A stretch of 64,000 nucleotides of DNA from Thermithiobacillus tepidarius DSM 3134 (GTDB lineage: Bacteria; Pseudomonadota; Gammaproteobacteria; Acidithiobacillales; Thermithiobacillaceae). The first letter of the stretch is position 1. Each line of letters opens with the position of its first letter. The position numbers were made by a program, and so were the translations under genes. Positions 7,946-17,816 of this stretch are shown one piece after another. Where the stretch lies: the NCBI RefSeq assembly GCF_000423825.1, contig NZ_AUIS01000011.1:1-64000 (forward strand), in the 5' to 3' direction. Under the pieces are notes generated by a model that was not told the DNA's origin, searched no databases, and saw only the letters and a list, made by a program, of their open reading frames with translations.

Positions 7946-8087
7946 GGCACCTTCTCTGAAAATGATTGACGGGATGAAGCTCAGGATGTGCTGCTCGGGC
8001 CAGCATCCCCCATGTTGAAATCCTTGAAATTAAGCATTCGTCCCGCCCAAAAGTCAATGCGCACCCCCGTGCCACCCCTGGATTTTG

Positions 8088-8116
8088 TTGACAGTCATGG
8101 GCGCCTTGAGTACCGT
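8088..8116 (+). promoter_or_regulatory. Promoter of thiC (sigma-70 type)
   Basis: Perfect -35 box TTGACA at 8088-8093, then a 17-bp spacer and a weak -10 TACCGT at 8111-8116. Transcription would start near 8123, exactly where the riboswitch begins. Confidence 0.6.
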
Positions 8117-8123
8117 TTAGCTG

Positions 8124-10179
<2,056 letters not shown>

Positions 10180-10199
10180 CGGTGTTCTCTTGGCTTAGG

Positions 10200-10228
10200 G
10201 CGGGCGCTTTGCGGGCGCCCGCTTTTTT
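10200..10228 (+). terminator. Intrinsic terminator of thiC
   Basis: Stem GCGGGCGC (10200-10207) with GCGCCCGC (10215-10222), loop of 7, followed by six T residues. It lies 20 bp after the thiC stop. Confidence 0.92.
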
Positions 10229-10313
10229 GTTGGAGCCAGGTTTGGAATGGACTGCCTTCGCAAGCCGGGTCTCCCATCCGTCTTGACCTGGAGACCCATG
10301 CGTTGCCGGGATG

Positions 10314-10340
10314 GTAGGAGCGGGCTTGCCCGCGATCCGG
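10314..10340 (+). repeat. REP-like palindromic element, copy A
   Basis: GTAGGAGCGGGCTTGCCCGC followed by GATCCGG. This is close to the REP sequence widespread in Pseudomonas and relatives, with an internal GCGGGC/GCCCGC stem. Confidence 0.8.
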
Positions 10341-10570
10341 TAGGCCGGCTGCGCGCCGCGAAGCCCAACATGGGTTAATCTAAGGAGCGGGCTGCGTCCG
10401 CGAGTGGGTTAGACACCGGAGGCCGCCCGGCGGCAACCTGGTTTCTTTTGCGCGTTCAAAGGAAGCAAAGAAAGCGCAGCTTCGCGAGGCGTAGCCGAGA
10501 GAGATCGCAACGAACGGTAAAACGAGCACAGCGAAGTTTACCGCTGCGCTGTCGGCGCCTGCGGCGCCTC

Positions 10571-10595
10571 ACGAAACGGGCAATGCCCGTTTCGT
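10571..10595. repeat. Perfect 11-bp inverted repeat
   Basis: ACGAAACGGGC (10571-10581), loop AAT, then GCCCGTTTCGT (10585-10595). It has no T tract and leads directly into the first copy of the 42-bp duplication. Confidence 0.75.
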
Positions 10596-10684
10596 GAGCG
10601 CAGCGAAAGCGACCAACGGGAGCGGCAAAACGACCTGCGGGAGTTTCGTGAGCGCAGCGAAAGCGACCAACGGGAGCGGCAAAA
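10589..10684 (+). repeat. Direct repeat of 42 bp, two copies
   Basis: The 42-bp unit beginning GTTTCGTGAGCGCAGCGAAA and ending GGAGCGGCAAAA occurs at 10589-10630 and again, without a mismatch, at 10643-10684. The copies are 12 bp apart. Perfect identity suggests a recent duplication. Confidence 0.9.
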
Positions 10685-10964
10685 GCGCCTCCCGTAGTCC
10701 CGCCCCGCGCCGGCGAGCGCGCGTGGCACGCGCTGCGCTCAGACCGCCGTGCGCTGCTTCCCCGCCGCCCCGGCGCGACAAGGGGGTGGAACGGCAAAAA
10801 CCCCAAATCTATTGGGCTTCGCTGCACTCAGCCCAACCTACCATCTGCACTTTGGGGCAGGCCATGCCCACGCCCCGGCACCCTCTCCTTGCGGGAGAGG
10901 GCAGGGTGAGGGGGCGGCACGGCGAACGCCCGATCACCGCCCTGGGATCGTGCTGCCGCCGGCC

Positions 10965-11034
10965 GTAGGAGCGGGCTTGCCCGCGATTCGGTGGTGGCCG
11001 CTCCCGTCGATCGCGAGCCAGCTCGCTCCTGCAC
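10965..11034. repeat. REP pair in inverted orientation (REPIN/BIME-like), copies B and C
   Basis: Copy B (10965-10991) reads GTAGGAGCGGGCTTGCCCGC plus GATTCGG. Copy C (11008-11034) is the same family on the other strand: its complement reads GTGCAGGAGCGAGCTGGCTC plus GCGAT. Two inverted REP units about 16 bp apart are the usual REPIN arrangement mobilised in trans by RAYT transposases. No RAYT gene is in the window. Confidence 0.75.
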
Positions 11035-11092
11035 GTCCTCACCGGCACCCGCTCAGCATCCCGCGAACAGCTTCTCCCGGCACATCCCGCTG

Positions 11093-12187
11093 CTAGCGGG
11101 GCGCTGCTGCTTCGGATTTTTCGGTTTGCGACAGTTGCGCCAGGCGCTGGCGCAGGAAGGCGGCCACGCCACTGTCGGGGGGCAGGCGGTGCAGTGCCGC
11201 TTGCAGCAGTTCCCGGGCCTCACCGGGGCGATCCAGGTCGGCCAGGGTCAGGCCCAGGCCCATCTGCCACTGCACGTTGCCGGGCGCCAGGCGCAGGGCT
11301 TTTTCGTAGGCGCTGGCCGCCAGCGCCAGTTGGCCCTGCTGGCGGGCCACGGCGCCGAGCAGGCCGTGATAGGCGGGGTTGGCGGCGGGGGCCGGGCTCA
11401 ATGTCGTCAGGATGCGCAGGGCCTCCCGTTCCTGCTGGGTTTCCGCCAGCAGGCGTGCCAGGAGGATGCTCAGCTCGGCGTTCTGCGGCTGCAGTTGCCG
11501 GCCCTGGCGCAGCAGGCGGATGGCGTCATCGCCCTGGCCCTCGCGCCACAGGAACAGGGCCAGCTGGCTGCGAGCACTGGTAAAGTCCGGGTCGAGCGCC
11601 AGGGCGCTTTCCAGTTCCTGGCGGGCGCCCGCCGGATCCACCGCCAGCTTGTCCATGGCGCTGGCGTAAGCCTGCCGAGCCCGGTCGTGGGAAGTTTCCG
11701 ACGGGCGCTCGACGTCCACCGGGATCGGCCCGCTCTGCCGCAGCGGCTTGGCTTCCGCGGCCGCCAGCGGCCGGGGAGCGGCGTGCGGCTGTGCGGCGGA
11801 GGGGCGGGGGCGTGGGGCAGGCGTGGCCGCAGGCCTTGTGCGGGCGACTTTTGCCGGTTTCGGGTCGGCGGCCACTGGGGTAACAGTCGCCGCTTGGTCC
11901 ATTGGCACCGGTGCCGGCTCGGGATTGCTGGCGACGGGCGCCTGGGCCGTGGGCGACCGGATCGCCTGTGCGGGCGCCGGCATGGGATGGGGTGTGGGCC
12001 TCGATCCCTGCCAGAGCCACACGCCGGCCGAGCCGACGACCAGTGCCAGCAGTCCGGCCAGAGCGAATTTCTTGCCGGAACGAGTCCGGGGGAGCGATGC
12101 CTGGGGCGGCAGGCCGGCGGGCAGCGGCCCGCCCTGCGGGGCATTGCGGCGGTCCAGGTCCTTGAGAACGTCGTTGATCAGGCTCAT
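11093..12187 (-). CDS. mshN: MSHA biogenesis protein MshN (TPR, GspB-like)
   Basis: 364 residues from ATG 12187; the GTG two codons earlier is an alternative. The N-terminal MSLINDVLKDLDRR is the family hallmark. A single membrane helix (FALAGLLALVVGSAGVWLW) is followed by a long Pro/Ala-rich periplasmic stretch and then TPR repeats from about residue 180 (YASAMDKLAVDPAGARQEL, ALALDPDFTSARSQLALFLW and further). MshN is thought to help secretin or platform assembly of the MSHA pilus. It is the last gene of the locus; a short hairpin overlaps its stop codon (11086-11100). Confidence 0.85.
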   Translation of the reverse strand: MSLINDVLKDLDRRNAPQGGPLPAGLPPQASLPRTRSGKKFALAGLLALVVGSAGVWLWQGSRPTPHPMPAPAQAIRSPTAQAPVASNPEPAPVPMDQAATVTPVAADPKPAKVARTRPAATPAPRPRPSAAQPHAAPRPLAAAEAKPLRQSGPIPVDVERPSETSHDRARQAYASAMDKLAVDPAGARQELESALALDPDFTSARSQLALFLWREGQGDDAIRLLRQGRQLQPQNAELSILLARLLAETQQEREALRILTTLSPAPAANPAYHGLLGAVARQQGQLALAASAYEKALRLAPGNVQWQMGLGLTLADLDRPGEARELLQAALHRLPPDSGVAAFLRQRLAQLSQTEKSEAAAPR

Positions 12188-12193
12188 GGGCAC

Positions 12194-13039
12194 TCAGAAT
12201 GCGGTGAGGCGCCGCCAGAAGCCGACGGCGTGGGCCTGGGGCGTGTCGTTCAGGGCCTGCAGCAGCTCGCGGCGGCTCACCTGGCGCAGGCCGCGCCCGT
12301 AGGCGGCGAGCAGGGCCTTGTGGCTCAACAGGTTGATCAGGCGCGGGATGCCGCGGCTGGCACGGTGGAGCAGCTTGAGGGCGCCGGGCTGCAGCAGGTT
12401 GCCGCCGCGGTAGCCGGCCAGGCGCAGGCGGTGCTCGATGTAGGCGGCGGTCTCGGCCAGGGTCATGGGCCGCAGGGCGTAGCTGAAGGCGATGCGCTGC
12501 TTGAGCTGGCGGATCTCGGGCTGGTCCAGCCTGGTGTCCAGTTCCGGCTGGCCGAAGAGGATGATTTGCAGGAGCTTGCGCTTTTCCGTTTCCAGGTTGG
12601 ACAGCAGGCGCACCGCTTCCAGGGACTCGGTGGGCAGGGCCTGAGCCTCGTCGATGAGAAGCAGCACCCGGTGCCCGGCCTCGGCGTGCTGGAGCAGGGC
12701 CGTGTTGATGGCTTGCAGGGCGCGGTGGCTGCCCAGGCGCTGGTCCAGCTTGAGGGACAGTTCCTGCGCCACGGCTTGCAGCAGCTCCCGCGGCTCCAGT
12801 TGCGGGTTGAGGATGTAGGCGCTGATGTACTCGGGGCCGAGGTCCTGGAGGAAGTAGCGGCACAGGGTGGTCTTGCCGGTGCCGACCTCGCCGCTGATCT
12901 TGATGAAGCCCTCGCCCGTTTCCAGGGCGAAGCGCAGGGTCTCCAGCGCCCCGCGCCGGCTCTCGTCGGCGAAGAAAAATCCGGTGTCCGGCGTCAGGCC
13001 GAAGGGAAATTCCCGCAGGCCGTAAAACTCCAGATACAT
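12194..13039 (-). CDS. mshM: MSHA biogenesis ATPase MshM (ExeA/GspA-like)
   Basis: 281 residues from ATG 13039, overlapping the mshL stop as TGATG. The start MYLEFYGLREFPFGLTPD is typical of the ExeA/MshM AAA group. Walker A is GEVGTGKTT (residues 50-58) and Walker B is VLLLIDEAQALP. GspA/ExeA proteins use ATP to help secretin insertion through the cell wall; MshM probably does the same for MshL. It lacks the C-terminal peptidoglycan-binding domain of full ExeA. A frame extending 35 codons upstream lies inside mshL and is not used. Confidence 0.92.
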   Translation of the reverse strand: MYLEFYGLREFPFGLTPDTGFFFADESRRGALETLRFALETGEGFIKISGEVGTGKTTLCRYFLQDLGPEYISAYILNPQLEPRELLQAVAQELSLKLDQRLGSHRALQAINTALLQHAEAGHRVLLLIDEAQALPTESLEAVRLLSNLETEKRKLLQIILFGQPELDTRLDQPEIRQLKQRIAFSYALRPMTLAETAAYIEHRLRLAGYRGGNLLQPGALKLLHRASRGIPRLINLLSHKALLAAYGRGLRQVSRRELLQALNDTPQAHAVGFWRRLTAF

Positions 13040-14841
13040 CAGCGCTCGCCCGCCACGCCGAAGGTCTTGGGGAAGCCGCCCAGGTGGAAGCCGGGATCGC
13101 TGTCCTCGAAGCGCGCGCGGGTGGCGCGGATGTCCTCCTCCCACACGCTGGCGTCGTCCACCACTACCGGGCGCAAGAGGATCACCAGTTCGCGCTTGAG
13201 CTTCGACTGCTTGGTATGGCGGAAGGCGGCGCCGATGAAGGGAATGTCGCCCAGCAACGGGGTATAGGCCAGGTTTTCGCGCTGGTCTTCGGTCATCAGG
13301 CCGCCGATCACCACGATCTGGCCGTTGCGGGCACGCACGATGCTGTCCACCTCGCGCACGTCCGAGGCGGCCAGGGGCAGGTTGTAATTGGCGTTGTTGA
13401 TGGTGAAGCTGCGGTTGGCCTCGGTGATGTTGGTGATGGCCGGGTGGACGTGCAGGGTGATGAAGCCGTCCTTGTCGATGCTCGGCGTGACGTCCAGCGA
13501 GATGCCCGAGAACAGGGGGCTCAGCTTGGGCGTGGGCTGGGTGGTCACGGTGCTGCCGATGGCGCTGGTGGCGGTGGAGGTGGTATCGATGTCGGTGACG
13601 AAGAGCCGGTCCGTGCCCACCTTGATCACCGCTTTCTGGTTGTTGACGGTGGCGATGCGCGGGCTCGACAGCACGTGGACCTGACCCTGGCGCGACAGGG
13701 CCTCGATCATGGCGCTGAAGTCGGCGCCGTTCCTGATCACCAGGTTGAAGACGCCGCCGAAGGCCTGAACATTGTTCAGGCTCGGCAGGGTGCCGCCGAT
13801 GTTGCCGGGGTTGTTGGCAGTGGGGGCGGTGCCGTCGCTGCCGGCGAAGAGCCCCGGCCCGCCCACCTGGTTGCCGGTGATCGCGTTGTTGCCGATATTG
13901 CCCATGGCATTCCAGTTGATGCCCGCCTGGAAGCCCTTGTTGAGCTGGACCTCCAGGATCTTGGCTTCCAGGATCACCTGGCGCTCGATGCTGCCCTGGA
14001 TGGCCTGCAGCAGCCGGCCCACGTCGCGCAGCTCCTGCGGCATGGCGCGCACCACCACCACGCCCGACTGGGGGCTCAGAATGACCTGCCGCCCGTCCTT
14101 GTTGCCCACGACGGCATCCAGCGAGTCCCGCAGTCCTTTCCAGAAGTCCGTTTCCGAGCTGGTATTGACGCGGCTGGCTTGCAGGGCGCGGCTGGCGGTC
14201 AGGGCGGCGCCGGACAGGGTGCCCGGTGCCGCCCCGGCGATGGGCGTGGGCATGGCCGTCATGCCGCCGGGATAGGCGCCGGTGCCCGGCGTGCTCAGGC
14301 GGCTGGTGCTGACGTCGTTGGCGTTCACCGACAGGTCGGAGATGCCGCGCCGCTTGATGTCCAGGTAGTTGACCTGAAAGATGCGCGTCTCCAGCTGCGC
14401 CGGCTTGATGATGACGCGCTTGCCCTGCACCTCGTACTCATAGCCGTAGGCCGAGCGGATGCTTTCCAGGGCTTCGGGCAGGGTCACCCGGCGCAGGTTC
14501 AGGGTCAATGTGCCCTTGACCTCCGGCGACACCACGATGCTGTAGTCGGTGCCGTAGGCCAGCCCCATGAAGACCTGCTCCGCCGGCGCATCCTGCATCA
14601 CCAGGTTGAAGCGCGGGAAGCCCTTGCGCGGCGCGGGCGCGGCGGGGGCGAGGCTGCTCAGCGGCGGCAGCAGGGCCCGGTCCACCTCCGCCGGCACGGG
14701 CGCGGCGGACTGGGTGGGCGCGGCGGGAGCCAACGCCTCGCGCACCATGTCCCGGTTCGGGGATTGGGGCAGGCTCTGGCAGCCGCTCAGAAGCAGGGTA
14801 AGGCCGCCCAGGCAGGCGGGCAGGATGCGGGTATGAGTCAT
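13039..14841 (-). CDS. mshL: MSHA pilus secretin MshL (outer-membrane lipoprotein)
   Basis: 600 residues. A lipoprotein signal ends in LLLSGC (Cys21). An N-terminal secretin/TonB short domain follows (FNLVMQDAPAEQVFMGLAYG, then VKGTLTLNLRRVTLPEALE), and the C-terminal half is the secretin barrel (LDVTPSIDKDGFITLHVHP, VRARNGQIVVIGGLM, GDIPFIGAAFR). It forms the gated outer-membrane channel through which the pilus leaves the cell. Its start overlaps the mshK stop by 4 bp. Confidence 0.95.
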   Translation of the reverse strand: MTHTRILPACLGGLTLLLSGCQSLPQSPNRDMVREALAPAAPTQSAAPVPAEVDRALLPPLSSLAPAAPAPRKGFPRFNLVMQDAPAEQVFMGLAYGTDYSIVVSPEVKGTLTLNLRRVTLPEALESIRSAYGYEYEVQGKRVIIKPAQLETRIFQVNYLDIKRRGISDLSVNANDVSTSRLSTPGTGAYPGGMTAMPTPIAGAAPGTLSGAALTASRALQASRVNTSSETDFWKGLRDSLDAVVGNKDGRQVILSPQSGVVVVRAMPQELRDVGRLLQAIQGSIERQVILEAKILEVQLNKGFQAGINWNAMGNIGNNAITGNQVGGPGLFAGSDGTAPTANNPGNIGGTLPSLNNVQAFGGVFNLVIRNGADFSAMIEALSRQGQVHVLSSPRIATVNNQKAVIKVGTDRLFVTDIDTTSTATSAIGSTVTTQPTPKLSPLFSGISLDVTPSIDKDGFITLHVHPAITNITEANRSFTINNANYNLPLAASDVREVDSIVRARNGQIVVIGGLMTEDQRENLAYTPLLGDIPFIGAAFRHTKQSKLKRELVILLRPVVVDDASVWEEDIRATRARFEDSDPGFHLGGFPKTFGVAGER

Positions 14842-15212
14842 GGGGCTTCGCCGGAATGCAATCGGTTGTTGGGCTTCTTGTGTTGCGTCAATTGAGGCCG
14901 GTACTGGAAAGCCGGCACTTGCAGGGTCAGGGCGTCATTGGGACCCTGCAGGCGCACCCAGCCGGGGCCGACGGCGCGGATGCGCAGGCCATTGACCGCG
15001 TCCCCGACGGTGTAGCTTCGGCCATTGATGATGGCTACGGGCCGCTGCCCTCCCAGGAGCGTGCTGCTGAGCTGCAGTGGGGCGGGTACGGCCTGCGCGG
15101 CCGGGACCGCTGGCCGAGCTGCGGGCGGGCGCGTCGGGTCGGTCGGCAGGGTGTCGGCCCAGGCGGGCGCGCTAAAGAGCCCGGCCAGCGCCAGGACGAG
15201 CCAGTTTCTCAT
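14838..15212 (-). CDS. mshK: MSHA biogenesis protein MshK (PilP/GspC-like pilot)
   Basis: 124 residues with a cleavable signal peptide (LVLALAGLFSAPAWA, cut before DTLPTDPTRPP). The DPTRPP start and the core LSSTLLGGQRPVAIINGRSYTVGDAVNG are typical of MshK and related GspC/PilP modules, which link the inner-membrane alignment complex to the secretin. It overlaps both neighbours by 4 bp. Confidence 0.88.
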   Translation of the reverse strand: MRNWLVLALAGLFSAPAWADTLPTDPTRPPAARPAVPAAQAVPAPLQLSSTLLGGQRPVAIINGRSYTVGDAVNGLRIRAVGPGWVRLQGPNDALTLQVPAFQYRPQLTQHKKPNNRLHSGEAP

Positions 15213-15997
15213 GGTGCCCCCGCCACCTGGATCGGTGCCCCGGCCGCATCACGGCGGGCGCTGGCGAAGCCGGGGTCGAGCCTGCGGTCCAGCGTGCCCA
15301 GCGCAGCCCCGCCGTCGCCCGGCGATTGCGCAACGCCGGCCCCGGCCGCCACGTCCGGCCCCAGGATGTAGGTGTAGGCCACCACCCGGACTTCGCCCTG
15401 GGGGTAGGCCTTCGACTGATAATCCAGGCTGCCCCACTCCAGCGGCCAGGGAGATTGCTCCAGGCGCTGGAAATAGCGGTAGGCCGCGGCATAGTTGCCG
15501 AGGAAACGCAGCTCCACGCCCTTGCGGTACAGGGCGGGGCCGCTCGGCGTCGCGGCATTGCCTTGGGGGGCGGGGTAGACCTGCTCGGCGGGCAGGCTGT
15601 CGATGCCGATCACCCGGATGTCCTTGCGCGTTTCCAGCAGTTGCGCCAGCCAGCGCGCCAGCTCCCGGTCGTCCAGGAACTGCTTGCCGCTGGCCTGCAA
15701 TTGGGCGTTGACGTCGGCCAGCGCCGCGCGGGCGTGCTCCAGGCGCTGGCGCAGGGGCGAGCGCTGGTCGTCCGGGTCGTTGCTCAAGAGGGCCTGCATT
15801 TCCGCGGCGACCAGCGCCTGTTGCGCCTGGGTCTCCTGGACTTGGGCACCGAGCTGCTTGATGTGCCGCTGGATGGGGTCGATGGCGAAGTGATAGCCGC
15901 CCAGCAGCAGGGCCGCGGTCAACGCCGCCAGGATGAGCAGGCGTTCGCGCTCGGAGGCGCCGTTCAGGAAGGCTTCCAGGGCCCGCAACTGCTTCAT
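15209..15997 (-). CDS. mshJ: MSHA biogenesis protein MshJ (PilO-like)
   Basis: 262 residues: short cytoplasmic N-terminus, one membrane helix (LLILAALTAALLLGGYHFAI), a coiled coil (residues about 40-110) and a periplasmic ferredoxin-like domain (YRKGVELRFLGNYAAAYRYFQRLEQSPWPLEW). This is the PilO/GspM-like alignment protein of the MSHA system. It overlaps its neighbours by 4 bp on each side. Confidence 0.88.
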   Translation of the reverse strand: MKQLRALEAFLNGASERERLLILAALTAALLLGGYHFAIDPIQRHIKQLGAQVQETQAQQALVAAEMQALLSNDPDDQRSPLRQRLEHARAALADVNAQLQASGKQFLDDRELARWLAQLLETRKDIRVIGIDSLPAEQVYPAPQGNAATPSGPALYRKGVELRFLGNYAAAYRYFQRLEQSPWPLEWGSLDYQSKAYPQGEVRVVAYTYILGPDVAAGAGVAQSPGDGGAALGTLDRRLDPGFASARRDAAGAPIQVAGAP

Positions 15998-16713
15998 GGG
16001 CGGCTACCCGTGCCTGCGGACGGCATCTGTGGCGCCGGCTGCTCCGCGGCCACGCCGCTGGCCAGGCGGAAATGCAGATAGGACGGGCCGACGCCCGGCA
16101 TTGGTCCGCCATCTGCGGCGGGAACCGCCGGTTCGTTGGCGCTGAAGGCGCGGAAGCGGGCCTGCCGGAAGGGGGATTGGGCATTCAGCGCCTCGATGTA
16201 GCCCGGCAGTCGATCCGCCGACAGGGCGCCGCCCTCCAGGATGATTTCCTGCACGCCGCGGGCCGTGTGGATGCGCGTCAGCCAGATCCCCTGGCGGTGG
16301 GCGCCCGCCAGGGCGGCCAAGGTGCGGGCTGGGCTGACCTGATCCCGCTGGAGGCGGGTGTCCAGCAGCTGCAGGATGGCGCGGCGGTCCTGGACCTGTC
16401 CTTCCAGGCGGGCGATCTCCGCTTCCAGGCTGGCGCGCCGGCCGGCGCCCATGCGCGCCTCCAGGGCGGTGAGCTGCGCCTTGTCCTGGGCCAGGGAGGT
16501 CTGCGCCCGCAGCAGGACTGTCTGGGTGCGGGCCTCGGTGCGCTTCAGCAGCACGACGAAGACGCTCAGCACCAGGATCAATCCCACGGCATAGAGCAGC
16601 ATGAAGCGAGCCGAGAAGATGACCGGCTTGGGAACGAAGTTGTCGGTGTAGAGATTGATGTGCTGGCGCAGCTTCAGCCCGGCCAGCGGGCGCAGGACGA
16701 TGACCTCGCTCAT
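15994..16713 (-). CDS. PilN-like MSHA assembly protein (MshI2)
   Basis: 239 residues from ATG 16713. The start MSEVIVLRPLAGLKLRQHIN is followed by one membrane helix (LLYAVGLILVLSVFVVLL), a coiled coil (residues about 65-115) and a periplasmic domain with GIWLTRIH and LPGYIEALNAQSPF. This matches PilN-type partners of PilM and occupies the place of mshI2. An N-terminal extension of the frame lies within mshI and is rejected. It overlaps mshI by 4 bp. Confidence 0.85.
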   Translation of the reverse strand: MSEVIVLRPLAGLKLRQHINLYTDNFVPKPVIFSARFMLLYAVGLILVLSVFVVLLKRTEARTQTVLLRAQTSLAQDKAQLTALEARMGAGRRASLEAEIARLEGQVQDRRAILQLLDTRLQRDQVSPARTLAALAGAHRQGIWLTRIHTARGVQEIILEGGALSADRLPGYIEALNAQSPFRQARFRAFSANEPAVPAADGGPMPGVGPSYLHFRLASGVAAEQPAPQMPSAGTGSRP

Positions 16714-17750
16714 GCCAGCAGCTCCCGCAACGCGGCGCCGTAGCTCAGCAGGCAGCCGGATGGGGTGGCGCCGTGCGCAGGCCTTTCGACGGCCGGGAAG
16801 TCCCGGCACACGGTGCCGGTGAGCGTGCCCAGATAGGCCGCCAGACCGGGGACGTAGAGCCCGTCGAAAATCAGGTAGAGATTGCGCACTGCACCGCGCC
16901 GGAAGCGACTGTCGTAGTAGTCGAGGGAGCGCTGCAGCTCCAAGGCCAGGCGTTCCGTGGCGAAGCGCAGGGCGAGCTGGGCGGCGGGCGGATCTTCGCT
17001 GTTGTCGTCCAGCAGGCCCTGGCCCGCCAGGTAGCTGCGCGCCATGTCGGCGGACAGCTCCGTCTGCTGCATCACCTGCTCCAGCGCCGTATCCAGACCG
17101 AAGGGCAGGGTGCGGCTGAAGAGCAAATCACCCCGGCGGGTGATGGTTAGCAGGGATTCCGTTTCGCCGATCTCCACCACGGCCACGCCCTGCTCGTCTT
17201 CCGGCAGGCGCGCGGCCAGGTTGCGCTGCGCTTTTTCGGCGATGTCGATGTAGGCCGGCTCCAGGCCCGCGCCGCGCAGCAGATCCACCCGCTCCTGGAT
17301 GACGCTCTCGCGGGCCGCGACCACGTAGAGCTGGCGCGCCTCGCCGGCCTGCAGGGGCGGCAGCTCGAAGTAGTCCAGGATGGCCTCGTTCACGGGGAAG
17401 TCGATGAGATCGCCGATTTTCCAACGCAGTGCTGACTGGATCTCGGCTTCCGGCACCTGGGGCGCCTCGGTGAGGAGGAGGGCGTAGTCCGGACGATGCA
17501 GCACCATCACGCAGGGAGTGCCGGCCAGATGGCGTTCCCGCACCACGCGGTCCAGCAGCGCCGCCAGCGCTTCGCGGGAGACCTGCTGGTCCTTGCTGAG
17601 CGGCAGGCGCTCCAGCAGCACGGGCCGGCCCTGCTTGTCCACTTGGCACAGGCACATCTGGGTTGGACGCAGGTCCAAGGCCAGCAGCGATCCGCCCATG
17701 GGCTTGCGCAGCAGTCTGCGCAGATCAATCTTCAAAAAATCCAAGTTCAT
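16710..17750 (-). CDS. mshI: MSHA biogenesis protein MshI (PilM-like actin-fold protein)
   Basis: 346 residues of the PilM/EpsL actin-like fold: SLLALDLRPTQMCLCQV near residue 20, SALRWKIGDLIDFPVNEAILDYFELP near 110, VAVVEIGETESLLTI near 190. It probably forms the cytoplasmic ring that binds the PilN-like MshI2. This gene opens the block I-I2-J-K-L-M-N, placed 66 bp downstream of mshQ; no promoter is obvious in that gap. Confidence 0.9.
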   Translation of the reverse strand: MNLDFLKIDLRRLLRKPMGGSLLALDLRPTQMCLCQVDKQGRPVLLERLPLSKDQQVSREALAALLDRVVRERHLAGTPCVMVLHRPDYALLLTEAPQVPEAEIQSALRWKIGDLIDFPVNEAILDYFELPPLQAGEARQLYVVAARESVIQERVDLLRGAGLEPAYIDIAEKAQRNLAARLPEDEQGVAVVEIGETESLLTITRRGDLLFSRTLPFGLDTALEQVMQQTELSADMARSYLAGQGLLDDNSEDPPAAQLALRFATERLALELQRSLDYYDSRFRRGAVRNLYLIFDGLYVPGLAAYLGTLTGTVCRDFPAVERPAHGATPSGCLLSYGAALRELLA

Positions 17751-17816
17751 CGCCGGAATCGCTCAAACCCACGTGCTGCCGAGATCCGACCAAAGCCGGA
17801 CCTCACTAAGAATAGA

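Larger units (their letters stand above)
10229..11092. other. Gene-free repeat island between thiC and mshN
   Basis: About 860 bp without a credible gene. Open frames here encode low-complexity, repeated peptides that follow from DNA repeats. The region holds three REP-like copies, a 42-bp direct duplication, a perfect 11-bp hairpin, a CCCTCTCC/GGAGAGGG palindrome (10881-10901) and the stretch 10815-10845, which looks like a scattered intergenic repeat. No transposase or attachment site is seen. Confidence 0.7.

Noticed and set aside
10589-10684. Direct repeats that might be a CRISPR array
   Set aside because: Only two copies of 42 bp with a 12-bp spacer, no leader and no cas genes.
10456-10827. 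Open frame on the - strand with repeated peptide PLPLVAFAALTK, resembling a repeat protein
   Set aside because: The peptide repeat is only the translation of the 42-bp DNA duplication; no SD, no domain, and it spans palindromic repeats.
11526-12863. 445-codon - strand frame across mshN and mshM
   Set aside because: Low-complexity Pro/Arg/Ala sequence in the wrong frame; the mshM and mshN frames have clear motifs.
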